Positions 8,077 through 14,307 of a DNA stretch of 64,000 bases are shown one piece after another; within the stretch, counting starts at the first letter, position 1, and every line of letters starts with the position of its first letter. This stretch comes from Neorhizobium galegae. GTDB taxonomy: Bacteria > Pseudomonadota > Alphaproteobacteria > Rhizobiales > Rhizobiaceae. Under the pieces are notes generated by a model. It saw only the letters and a program-made list of their open reading frames with translations. It searched no databases and had not been told where the DNA came from. The translations under genes and the position numbers were made by a program. Where the stretch lies: assembly GCF_017877135.1 (NCBI RefSeq), contig NZ_JAGIPH010000005.1:62001-126000 (forward strand), in the 5' to 3' direction.

Positions 8077-8654
8077 CGGCACCCCCGCTGCACCCAGGTC
8101 TCAAAATCAGCCCGCAGCTGGAGGAAGGCGCCCTGCGCCTGCCGTTGGGTGTTGAGCTGGCTTTTGCTGGTGATGCCAAGCAGCGCCTTCAGCACCGTGT
8201 CGGCATGCTCATTCGTGTGGATCACCCGGCTGGCATCCTTGCGCTCCAGGAAGCGGTGGAATTCTTGCCGTGTCAGCAGCATCGCGGCGTTTGCGGCAAA
8301 ATCGCCCGCCTTCAGCTTATGCGGTGCAGGCGTCTGCGGCGCGGGGTTGCTCTGGCGCTGTAGCTCGTTGAACGCAATGACCGCACGCTGGCGAAGCGCC
8401 AGGAACAGCACGACATTCTCCAGGGCAGCGCTGATCAGTTCGATTTCGTCGGCAAGGGCGCCATCGTGGATCGTGCAGAGCTTGGCATCCTCGCCGGTCG
8501 AGCGCCTGGTCGTGATGTGGACCTCACGCGCCTCGGCCGTGATCGACCACTGGTCACGCCCGCAGCGCTCGGCAATGTCGCTGAGGCGTGCCAGGCGTGC
8601 CCGCTCCTGGTCGCGCGCCGTCTGCGCAGGCTGTGATGGAGCGACGCGGATCAT
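8073..8654 (-). CDS. Hypothetical phage early protein, 193 aa
   Basis: A 193-residue, mostly helical soluble protein beginning MIRVAPSQPAQTARDQERARL. I see no catalytic motif or membrane segment. It is linked by 4-bp ATGA overlaps to the CII-like gene upstream (8651-8654) and to the zinc-finger-like gene downstream (8073-8076). The tight coupling supports a true gene; the function is unknown. Confidence 0.75.
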   Translation of the reverse strand: MIRVAPSQPAQTARDQERARLARLSDIAERCGRDQWSITAEAREVHITTRRSTGEDAKLCTIHDGALADEIELISAALENVVLFLALRQRAVIAFNELQRQSNPAPQTPAPHKLKAGDFAANAAMLLTRQEFHRFLERKDASRVIHTNEHADTVLKALLGITSKSQLNTQRQAQGAFLQLRADFETWVQRGCR

Positions 8655-9148
8655 CGGCCGCTCCCAACCACGCTCAGGCCAAGCCTCTGGCCGCCGCGTG
8701 CCTTCACTCCGGCAAGCGCCCGGCGCAGTTCGCCAAGCCCTGCCTCAAGTTCTGCCGCATCGCGATCCATCTTGGTCGCTTCGGCCGGCGTTACCACCAT
8801 ATCCGAGATGGCAACCGCCCCGCCCGAGATCAGGTCGCCGGCCTTGCGCACCATGTCGGAATAGGCCGCCACAACGCATTGCTCGACAACGCGCTCGCTC
8901 TCGGGGTCCGACAGGCGGCGGCCGTTCAGTTCCGCCATGGCAGACGTCACCACCGGCACCCCGCATTCGCTTTCCAGCGCATAGACCGCATGAAGCGGCA
9001 TCAGCTCCGGGTCGGTGGCGTTGTTCATCCGGCCGATATGGCTCTTGGAAATCGACGACACCTGTGCCGCCCGCTCAATCCCGCCAACCAGCCGGATTAG
9101 ATCCCGCTGTGCCGCCTTGATGCGGTGGAACCATGCGTTTGTAATCAT
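8651..9148 (-). CDS. CII-like phage regulatory DNA-binding protein
   Basis: A 165-residue protein with an N-terminal HTH region: IRLVGGIERAAQVSSISKS is compatible with helix-turn-helix, followed by PLHAVYALESECGVPVVTSA, the pattern seen in phage CII-type regulators. The C-terminal half is a long amphipathic helix suited to oligomerisation. The start is placed at the ATG at 9148; the upstream extension would translate through palindromic boxes. It is the first gene after cro on the leftward early operon, the place of cII in lambdoid phages. Repressor or activator function is inferred. Confidence 0.65.
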   Translation of the reverse strand: MITNAWFHRIKAAQRDLIRLVGGIERAAQVSSISKSHIGRMNNATDPELMPLHAVYALESECGVPVVTSAMAELNGRRLSDPESERVVEQCVVAAYSDMVRKAGDLISGGAVAISDMVVTPAEATKMDRDAAELEAGLGELRRALAGVKARGGQRLGLSVVGSGR

Positions 9149-9159
9149 GAGACAAAACC

Positions 9160-9310
9160 TTTCCCGCGCCGGGAATGACCCAGCGCTTTTCCCGTGGTGG
9201 GAAGTGACCAAAATTGTGAGATTGAAGCGGTTACGACCCCAAAGGAGGCCCGCATGGAAAATGAAAAATACCCGCGCCGGGAAAGACCAGGTCAATCGCA
9301 CCGGCGCGGG
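9160..9310. promoter_or_regulatory. Cluster of CCCGCGCCGG palindromic boxes between cro and the CII-like gene
   Basis: The perfect palindrome TTCCCG-CGC-CGGGAA occurs at 9161-9175, a variant TTCCCGTGGTGGGAA at 9189-9203 and TACCCGCGCCGGGAA at 9269-9283; the core returns inverted at 9301-9310 (CCGGCGCGGG). The first three are followed by a GACC or TGACC. On the minus strand the 9269-9283 copy is followed by TATTTTT, so it could also act as a weak tR1-like terminator after cro. Operator use is favoured for the first two, which lie just upstream of the CII-like start codon. Confidence 0.6.
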
Positions 9311-9361
9311 TCGCAGCAGGCCGGGAGGAGTGGCCGCGCGAAGGGGGTGTTTGGGGAGCGG

Positions 9362-9562
9362 TCATTCGGGGAGCTCTTTCGCCCCGTAAACATCCGGCCG
9401 AAGATCGTGTCTGGAAATCCCGGTAATCCGCTCGAAATCGAGAGCGCGTGCTGCCGGCACGCGAGACCAGCGATAAAGCGACGTGTGCTTGATTCCGAGC
9501 CTGCGAGCCAAGGACACCACACCACCGGCCTGCTCGGCCCCTTTGCGAACGATTTCAATCAT
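9362..9562 (-). CDS. Cro-like repressor (YdaS/Cro family)
   Basis: A 66-residue HTH protein: GGVVSLARRLGIKHTSLYRW forms the helix-turn-helix, and ALDFERITGISRHDLRPDVY is the characteristic C-terminal part of YdaS/Cro proteins. It is transcribed leftward, divergent from the S24 repressor, with an 83-bp gap that contains two operator copies. Its promoter has TTGACA at 9599-9594 and an operator filling the spacer. In lambdoid switches Cro shuts down the repressor and early promoters after induction; that role is inferred from family and position. Confidence 0.85.
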   Translation of the reverse strand: MIEIVRKGAEQAGGVVSLARRLGIKHTSLYRWSRVPAARALDFERITGISRHDLRPDVYGAKELPE

Positions 9563-9570
9563 GGGCGCAA

Positions 9571-9599
9571 AGGTAGTTTAAACCTACATTTTATGTCAA
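9571..9599 (-). promoter_or_regulatory. Leftward early promoter (cro) with operator O1
   Basis: On the minus strand TTGACA (9599-9594) is followed 6 bp later by the 15-bp operator GTAGGTTTAAACTAC (9587-9573), with the -10 region (CTACCT or TACCTT) overlapping the operator's downstream edge. The operator is the GTAG-N7-CTAC palindrome also found at 9622, 10,636 and 10,672. Repressor bound here would cover the promoter. Confidence 0.65.
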
Positions 9600-9621
9600 G
9601 CGTCTTGGTAGGTGCATTTTG

Positions 9622-9636
9622 GTAGGCATTGGCTAC
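9622..9636. promoter_or_regulatory. Operator O2 (GTAG-N7-CTAC)
   Basis: GTAGGCATTGGCTAC lies ten bases before the repressor start codon (9646) and matches the O1 architecture. A lone half site GTAGG is at 9608-9612. Binding here would be expected to autoregulate the repressor. Confidence 0.6.
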
Positions 9637-9645
9637 AACAGATGC

Positions 9646-10323
9646 ATGAAAACACTTGGGGAAAGAATCCGCTACGCGCGCAAGGCGCGAGGACTCGTGC
9701 AGCAGCAGGTGGCCACCCACCTCGGCATTGCGCGCGTGAACATCACCCAGTGGGAAGCGGATCAAACAAAACCCGAAGCCAAACGACTGCCGGAGCTTGC
9801 AACACTTCTCGGCGTAACGGAGAGCTGGCTGCTCAGCAGATCCGGGGAAGATCCGCAGCCAGCCAAGCCCGGCAAGCAGGCCGACAAACCTGTGAGCCGG
9901 ATCATTCCAGGCCAACAGCTTATCAGCCCGGAAAAGATGCCCGTGTACGCCGCTGCACAAGGCGGAGACGGACACGTCATCGTTTCGTTCGACGCGGTGG
10001 ATTACGTGAAACGGCCAGCAGAGCTGGAAAGCGTCCGCGGTGGCTATGGCCTACTTGTGGCAGGCGATTCGATGGTTCCGGCTTTCCGAGGAGGCGATAT
10101 GGCGTTGGTGAACCCTCACCTACCCCCATCGCGCGAGAAGAACGTTATCTTATACCACACCCCGCCCCACGGCGGGGATGTTGAAGCGATCATCAAGCAA
10201 CTCAACGGCTGGAATGATCGGGAATGGCACCTGCAACAATGGAACCCCTTCAGGGAGTTCACGGAGTTTCGGCAGGAATGGCCGATCTGCCATCGCGTCG
10301 TCGGACGATACGACGCCCGCTAG
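9646..10323 (+). CDS. Prophage repressor, HTH plus S24 (LexA/CI-like) peptidase
   Basis: The 225-residue protein has an N-terminal Xre-type HTH (GLVQQQVATHLGIARVNITQW, about residues 17-37) and a C-terminal S24 domain with the catalytic serine in LVAGDSMVPAFRGGD and the partner lysine probably in VEAIIKQL. The AAAQGGDG stretch near residue 104 is a plausible self-cleavage region. Such repressors keep the prophage silent and cleave themselves when RecA is activated. I start at the ATG at 9646 (MKTLGERIR) because the upstream extension would overlap operator O2. Its stop codon shares the bases CTAG with the stop of the convergent gene at 10,320. Confidence 0.92.
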   Translation: MKTLGERIRYARKARGLVQQQVATHLGIARVNITQWEADQTKPEAKRLPELATLLGVTESWLLSRSGEDPQPAKPGKQADKPVSRIIPGQQLISPEKMPVYAAAQGGDGHVIVSFDAVDYVKRPAELESVRGGYGLLVAGDSMVPAFRGGDMALVNPHLPPSREKNVILYHTPPHGGDVEAIIKQLNGWNDREWHLQQWNPFREFTEFRQEWPICHRVVGRYDAR

Positions 10324-10565
10324 CCATCCAATTCCAAGAGTTCGGCCGGCACATCTCCATACTTTGCCACCACCACGGCATCATCCCAATCTCCAGTACC
10401 CGGATCTCCATCACGGGAAAACGCCACAACGCTGGCGCTGGTTTTTGCCATCCTCTCAGCCAGGGTTCTGCAGTGGTTTAGATCGCGAGCCTGCCTCGCC
10501 TGGTCAGGGATGAGCATGCCCTTGTTGCCCTGCTGGAATGTCTGAACGACAAAATACGTAGCCAT
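10320..10565 (-). CDS. Small conserved prophage protein, 81 aa
   Basis: An 81-residue protein beginning MATYFVVQTFQQGNKGMLIP, with a central DLNHCRTLAERMAKTSASVV and an acidic end. It has the look of small proteins carried near rhizobial prophage repressors, but I know no function. The ATG at 10,565 has a good AGGAG six bases upstream; longer readings are not needed. It converges on the repressor gene, sharing CTAG at the stops. A small inverted repeat ATATG-TTCT-CATAT (10,584-10,597) precedes it, and operator O3 lies 71 bp upstream. Confidence 0.75.
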   Translation of the reverse strand: MATYFVVQTFQQGNKGMLIPDQARQARDLNHCRTLAERMAKTSASVVAFSRDGDPGTGDWDDAVVVAKYGDVPAELLELDG

Positions 10566-10635
10566 AGCAATCTCCTGTTCCTGATATGTTCTCATATACC
10601 ATCCATACAAAAGGAGAAGTCCAGCATTTTTTGAT

Positions 10636-10650
10636 GTAGTTTTAACCTAC
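10636..10650. promoter_or_regulatory. Operator O3 (GTAG-N7-CTAC)
   Basis: GTAGTTTTAACCTAC differs from O1 at one base. It lies 9 bp upstream of the TTGACA box of the rightward integrase promoter and upstream of the leftward 81-aa gene, so it could affect both. Confidence 0.6.
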
Positions 10651-10659
10651 CTAAATCCG

Positions 10660-10689
10660 TTGACATTGTAGGTAGTCACAGGCTACTTT
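10660..10689 (+). promoter_or_regulatory. Rightward integrase-operon promoter with operator O4
   Basis: TTGACA at 10,660-10,665 is followed 6 bp later by operator GTAGTCACAGGCTAC (10,672-10,686), and a -10-like TACTTT overlaps its end at an 18-bp spacing. The same 6-bp offset is seen in the cro promoter, so the same repressor should block both. Confidence 0.6.
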
Positions 10690-10818
10690 GAGGCGCTCTC
10701 CGATACCGGCACCAGCCGAGTAATATAAATGCGGCTACTGGCGCATGGGAAATCGGCAAGGCCCATCGTCAACCGTCTAGCGCCGCGCCTCAACGCGGCC
10801 GCTGTGAGTACATGAGAT

Positions 10819-10995
10819 ATGACAGCAGTCGCCTGGATTAAAAGCGCGGACCTGAAACGAATGGCCGCCATCGCAACAGAACAGAATGTCACGGTAGAGG
10901 TGACCGAAGCCGGCCGCACAATCCGAGTGGCGCCAGCCGCATCTGCTATGCCGTCACAAAATCAACTTGCTCCGCGAGGCGGAGTACGACTTTGA
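10819..10995 (+). CDS. Small protein upstream of integrase, 58 aa (possible excisionase/recombination directionality factor)
   Basis: A 58-residue frame begins MTAVAWIKSADLKRMAAIA and contains TVEVTEAGRTIRVAPA before a short polar tail. Its TGA stop overlaps the integrase ATG as TGATG (10,993-10,997), which argues for a coupled real gene. The ribosome-binding region is weak. Small proteins in this position often control excision, but this one lacks a clear winged-helix excisionase pattern, so the function is open. Confidence 0.6.
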   Translation: MTAVAWIKSADLKRMAAIATEQNVTVEVTEAGRTIRVAPAASAMPSQNQLAPRGGVRL

Positions 10996-12101
10996 TGGAA
11001 ACCATGCCACGCAAGCTGCCGCTCAATGTGATCAAGGAAAGAAACCGCCACGGAACGGTGGTGTTCTATTATCGCGTCGGCAAGGGCCCACGCACCAGGC
11101 TTCGTGGCGTGCCAGGTTCCGAAGAGTTTAAGGCAGCGTATCGAGATGCCATAGCCGCCGAAAAACCGGCTCGCACGAGACAGAGAGGCGACACCAGAAC
11201 CTTGAAGTGGCTTTTTGGCCAGTACATGGAAAGCCGCAAATGGGCGGAGCTATCCATCTCGACGCGACGAGCGCGCGGCAATCTGTTTTTGCAGATGCTG
11301 AAGAACGCAGGCGACGCGTTCTATGCCGACATTTCAAAGAAGGACGTCGAGGCTGCACTTGAAGCCCGCTCCTCAACTCCTGGCCAAGCCAATGCCCTTC
11401 TGAAGGCTTTGCGTGGCGTGTTCGAGTGGGCCATCAAATCTGATCTTGCGGAATTCGATCCAACGCACGGCGTAGAACGGCTCACCTACAAAACGGACGG
11501 CTTCGAACCGTGGACGTCAGAAGATGTGCATCTCTTCTGCAGGACGTGGCAGATCGGCACAGCGCAGCGCTTGGCGATGGAACTGCTGCTTTGCTCAGGC
11601 CTGCGACGCTCAGACATCGTTCGCGCCGGCCGTCAGCATATGACGGGGAATGTGTTCTCTATGCGCACCCGCAAAACGGGCGCCGACATCACTGTGGAAT
11701 TTCCCGATCGCCTTATGAAGGTGATTGAGGAAACGAAGACCGGCGATCTTGCCTTTGTCGTCGGAGAGAATGGCCGGCCCTTCACAGTCGAGTCTTTTGG
11801 AAACTGGTTTCGGAAACACTGCACCGCTGCAGGCGTCACCAAGAGCGCGCATGGACTGCGGAAATTATCCGCTACGCTTGCTGCAAACGCAGGCGCTTCG
11901 TCTCACGAATTGATGGCGCAGTATGGGTGGGCGACGTCTCGACAGGCCGAGGTCTACACGAAAAAAGCAGACCGAAAGAGGCTTGGAATTCGCGCTTCAA
12001 AATTGGTTGCAGAACAGATCGAGATCGAACTTTCCCCGCACCTAAATTCTAGTGCGGGAAAAAACGAAAATTCCACAACGAAAACAAAGTCGAATTCGTA
12101 A
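10995..12101 (+). CDS. Phage tyrosine-family site-specific integrase
   Basis: The 368-residue protein has the tyrosine recombinase plan: an N-terminal arm-binding/SAM-like region, then the catalytic domain with Arg I in LCSGLRRSDIVR, Lys in MRTRKTG, the HxxR box in SAHGLRKLSA, a Trp in the second His position (QYGWATSRQAE) and the nucleophile in VYTKKADRKR. It inserts and excises phage DNA at the tRNA-Leu gene two bases downstream. The ATG at 10,995 overlaps the preceding gene's stop, so I prefer it to a TTG three bases earlier. Its promoter carries repressor operators, so expression is probably shut off in the lysogen. Confidence 0.93.
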   Translation: METMPRKLPLNVIKERNRHGTVVFYYRVGKGPRTRLRGVPGSEEFKAAYRDAIAAEKPARTRQRGDTRTLKWLFGQYMESRKWAELSISTRRARGNLFLQMLKNAGDAFYADISKKDVEAALEARSSTPGQANALLKALRGVFEWAIKSDLAEFDPTHGVERLTYKTDGFEPWTSEDVHLFCRTWQIGTAQRLAMELLLCSGLRRSDIVRAGRQHMTGNVFSMRTRKTGADITVEFPDRLMKVIEETKTGDLAFVVGENGRPFTVESFGNWFRKHCTAAGVTKSAHGLRKLSATLAANAGASSHELMAQYGWATSRQAEVYTKKADRKRLGIRASKLVAEQIEIELSPHLNSSAGKNENSTTKTKSNS

Positions 12102-12103
12102 AG

Positions 12104-12188
12104 TGGTGCCCCGTGCCGGAATCGAACCAGCACTCCTCTCGGAACCTGATTTTGAGTCAGGCGCGTCTACCAATTCCGCCAACGGGGC
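12104..12188 (-). tRNA. tRNA-Leu(CAA), prophage attachment site
   Basis: An 85-nt tRNA with encoded CCA: acceptor GCCCCGT pairs with ACGGGGC, the anticodon stem CCTGA/TCAGG encloses loop CTCAAAA with anticodon CAA at 12,154-12,152, and the long variable arm is class II as expected for leucine. It reads codon UUG. The 3' end points at the prophage and is intact, so the phage supplies or restores the end sequence. Confidence 0.97.
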
Positions 12189-12208
12189 ATCGAAAGTGGT
12201 GGCAGGGG

Positions 12209-12237
12209 ATCTAGCACAGCGATGCGCGCCTGCGCAA
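12209..12237 (-). promoter_or_regulatory. Probable promoter of tRNA-Leu
   Basis: On the minus strand TTGCGC (12,237-12,232) and CTAGAT (12,214-12,209) are separated by 17 bp, placing the start of transcription a few bases upstream of the tRNA 5' end at 12,188. Confidence 0.5.
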
Positions 12238-12381
12238 GCGCTGCCTGTGCGGGTAAATGCCGGAATGCAGGTCACGCAAATGTGGCCCGCGGAGCAGCGG
12301 CGGCACGGGGAACGGCATTTACAGAGGAAGCGACCGGCTCTAGAGCATGGCCATCAATCGTGTCGCGCCCAGGAGAAACCC

Positions 12382-12897
12382 ATGCTTGCCGCCCAGCAAC
12401 ACCGCCAGCCACTGATGACCTATTCGCTGGTTCTGGCGCTTGGCATGACGGGGACCGTGGGAACGGCGCTCGGCTTCCAGCATATCGGCGGCTATATTCC
12501 CTGCGCGCTCTGCCTCTTGCAGCGCGAGCCGTATTACTGGGCGATCCCGGTAGCGCTCGGAGCGCTTGCGACCGCCGCTTTCCGCCTGCCGCCGGCGGTC
12601 ACCCGCGGCCTTCTCGGCCTCATCGGCATCATGATGCTGATCGGGGCTGGCATGGGCGTCTATCATTCGGGCGTCGAATGGGGCTTCTGGGCGGGTCCCG
12701 CCACCTGCTCCACCAGCGCCAACGGTATGACGACCAATGCCGGCAATCTTCTCTCAGATCTCAATACCGTTCACGGCCCCTCCTGCACGGAAGCAGCCCT
12801 TCGCGTGCTGGGTCTCTCCTTTGCCGGCTGGAACGTCATTGCAAGCGTGATTCTCGCCGCCATCGCCTTCAAGGGCGCTTTTACGCGCCGCGCCTGA
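12382..12897 (+). CDS. dsbB: Disulfide bond formation protein B family (DsbB-like)
   Basis: A 171-residue, four-helix inner-membrane protein that passes electrons from DsbA-type oxidases to quinone. The first redox pair is the CxxC of IPCALCLLQREPYYW, and further periplasmic cysteines occur in PATCSTSANG and HGPSCTEAA. The ATG at 12,382 follows a good AGGAG with 6-7 bases spacing; the frame extends upstream into the tRNA and that part is not coding. It is convergent with an HNH gene across a tandem heptamer repeat. The paired DsbA is not in view. Confidence 0.85.
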   Translation: MLAAQQHRQPLMTYSLVLALGMTGTVGTALGFQHIGGYIPCALCLLQREPYYWAIPVALGALATAAFRLPPAVTRGLLGLIGIMMLIGAGMGVYHSGVEWGFWAGPATCSTSANGMTTNAGNLLSDLNTVHGPSCTEAALRVLGLSFAGWNVIASVILAAIAFKGAFTRRA

Positions 12898-12914
12898 GCT
12901 TTTCCACGTCCGAG

Positions 12915-12984
12915 GGGCTCAGGGCTCAGGGCTCAGGGCTCAGGGCTCAGGGCTCAGGGCTCAGGGCTCAGGGCTCAGGGCTGA
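12915..12984. repeat. Tandem 7-bp repeat, nine perfect GGGCTCA units plus a partial one
   Basis: GGGCTCA repeats without error from 12,915 to 12,977, then a degenerate GGGCTGA. It fills the gap between the convergent dsbB and HNH genes; the HNH stop codon lies in the gene-proximal unit (12,975-12,977), so copy changes would not alter the protein. The unit length of seven makes copy-number slippage likely between strains. Confidence 0.95.
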
Positions 12985-13532
12985 AGTTCGGTATCCCAGT
13001 AGAGATAGTCCATCCAGCTTTCGTGCAGATAGTTCGGCGGAAACAGCCGGCCGTTGTTGTGCAGGTCCTGCACGGTGGGCTGGTAAGGCTTTTGCGCCGG
13101 GTGCATGCCGGCCTGCTTCGGCAATTTGCTGCCCTTGCGCAGATTGCAGGGCGAGCAGGCGGCCACGACATTCTCCCAGGTGGTTTCGCCGCCATGGGCG
13201 CGCGGGATCACATGGTCGAAAGTCAGATCCTCGTGCGAGCCGCAATACTGGCATTCGAAACGGTCGCGCAGGAAGACATTGAAACGTGTGAAGGCGGGGT
13301 TGCGCGTCGGCTGGATGTAGGTCTTCAGGCTGACGACGCTCGGCAGGCGCATGGAGAAGGTGGGCGAGGAGACCGAGTGATCGTATTCCGCGATGATGTT
13401 CACACGGTCAAGGAAGACCGCCTTGATCGCGTCCTGCCAGGACCAGAGCGACAAGGGGTAATAACTCAGCGGCCGGTAGTCAGCGTTCAACACGAGCGCC
13501 GGCAGGGCCTGCGGGGAGACTGCAATCGTCAA
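12975..13532 (-). CDS. HNH endonuclease family protein
   Basis: A 185-residue chromosomal HNH protein. The core is FECQYCGSHEDLTFDHVIPR then NVVAACSPCNLRKG: two CxxC knuckles and the central DH, complete for a zinc-stabilised beta-beta-alpha nuclease. The N-terminus (ALVLNADYRPLSYYPLSLW) is typical of the short free-standing HNH proteins widespread in alphaproteobacteria. The substrate is unknown; it is not next to a restriction or mobile system, so a housekeeping DNA-processing role is possible. Confidence 0.85.
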   Translation of the reverse strand: MTIAVSPQALPALVLNADYRPLSYYPLSLWSWQDAIKAVFLDRVNIIAEYDHSVSSPTFSMRLPSVVSLKTYIQPTRNPAFTRFNVFLRDRFECQYCGSHEDLTFDHVIPRAHGGETTWENVVAACSPCNLRKGSKLPKQAGMHPAQKPYQPTVQDLHNNGRLFPPNYLHESWMDYLYWDTELQP

Positions 13533-13632
13533 CGGACGCTCCTCACCGATTCGGCTTATGTCCTTTCTATATTAGGTCTGTTGTTACAGGAATGTGAAGC
13601 CCCCTTGATGCCGCAGGCGCAGTCCCTGTGAA

Positions 13633-14280
13633 TCAACCGAGCGGCAGCGCATCGCGGCGAAGCACGCTGGCATAATAGGCCCAGAACAGGCGGGCGGCCA
13701 CGGCACGCCAGGGGCGCCAGAAGAGCGCTCTCTCGGCCACCTCGTCCGCCGTCGGGCGCTGCGACCACTGGAAGGCGTGGCCGACGGCTGCACGCAGCGC
13801 GACATCGCCGGCTGGAAAGATATCGCGGCTGCCGAGGCACAGCATCCGGTAGACCTCTGCCGTCCATGGGCCGATGCCGGGAAGCGCCACGAGCCTTGCC
13901 TGGATATCTTCGTCTTCGAGATCAGCCAGCCCATCAAGATCAAGGTGCCCCTCGACCACGGCGCGGGCCAGCGTTTCCAGCGTTCTGGCCTTGGCACGCG
14001 ACAGGCCGAAGCCGGCCACGACGTCTGGCGTATGCGCCAAATAGTTGGCCGCATCGACCGTCCCTTGCGCTGACATACGCCGCCAGATGGCAGAGGCACT
14101 CGCCTTGGACACCATCTGCGACACGATGATATGGGCAAGGCCCGCAAAACCCGGCTCGGCAAGACGCAGCGGCACCGGCCCTGCGGCATCCACCACGCGC
14201 ACAAGGCAAGGGTCGAGCAGACAGAGAGCGGTCAGCCCCTCCGCAATATCTGCATCGCTCTTGATCTTCGCCATCGTCAT
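13633..14280 (-). CDS. DNA-3-methyladenine glycosylase II (AlkA-type HhH-GPD)
   Basis: The 215-residue protein is a base-excision repair glycosylase. The helix-hairpin-helix appears as LVALPGIGPWTAEVYRMLCL and the GPD-type catalytic Asp in FPAGDVALRAAVG. It is short compared with E. coli AlkA and lacks the N-terminal Ada-like part, as in many rhizobial homologues. Two start codons are possible, ATG at 14,280 and 14,274; GGAG lies three and nine bases ahead respectively. It is divergent from gluQ with only 27 bp between the start codons, so the promoters must overlap. Confidence 0.85.
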   Translation of the reverse strand: MTMAKIKSDADIAEGLTALCLLDPCLVRVVDAAGPVPLRLAEPGFAGLAHIIVSQMVSKASASAIWRRMSAQGTVDAANYLAHTPDVVAGFGLSRAKARTLETLARAVVEGHLDLDGLADLEDEDIQARLVALPGIGPWTAEVYRMLCLGSRDIFPAGDVALRAAVGHAFQWSQRPTADEVAERALFWRPWRAVAARLFWAYYASVLRRDALPLG

Positions 14281-14307
14281 TTTCTCCGAGTCGTCGTAGT
14301 AAAGAGC

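Larger units (their letters stand above)
1..12103. mobile_element. Right-hand part of an HK97-type siphophage prophage integrated at tRNA-Leu(CAA)
   Basis: Contiguous phage genes run from the left window edge to 12,101: head protease, portal, large and small terminase, HNH nuclease, NusG paralogue, replication-like protein, regulators, Cro, S24 repressor and integrase. The element ends 2 bp before the 3' end of tRNA-Leu, the usual place for a tyrosine-integrase phage. Major capsid, tail, lysis genes and the other attachment site must lie to the left, outside the window. Every reading frame inside the visible part is open and overlaps its neighbours normally, so nothing here suggests decay; whether the whole prophage is functional cannot be judged. 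Confidence 0.93.

Noticed and set aside
12915..12984. Heptamer array as a CRISPR or phase-variation locus
   Set aside because: There are no spacers, and the stop codon lies in the gene-proximal unit, so copy changes would not shift any reading frame.
12222..13631. Long plus-strand frame across dsbB and the HNH gene
   Set aside because: It is out of frame with dsbB and antisense to the HNH gene, and contains the heptamer array; a shadow.
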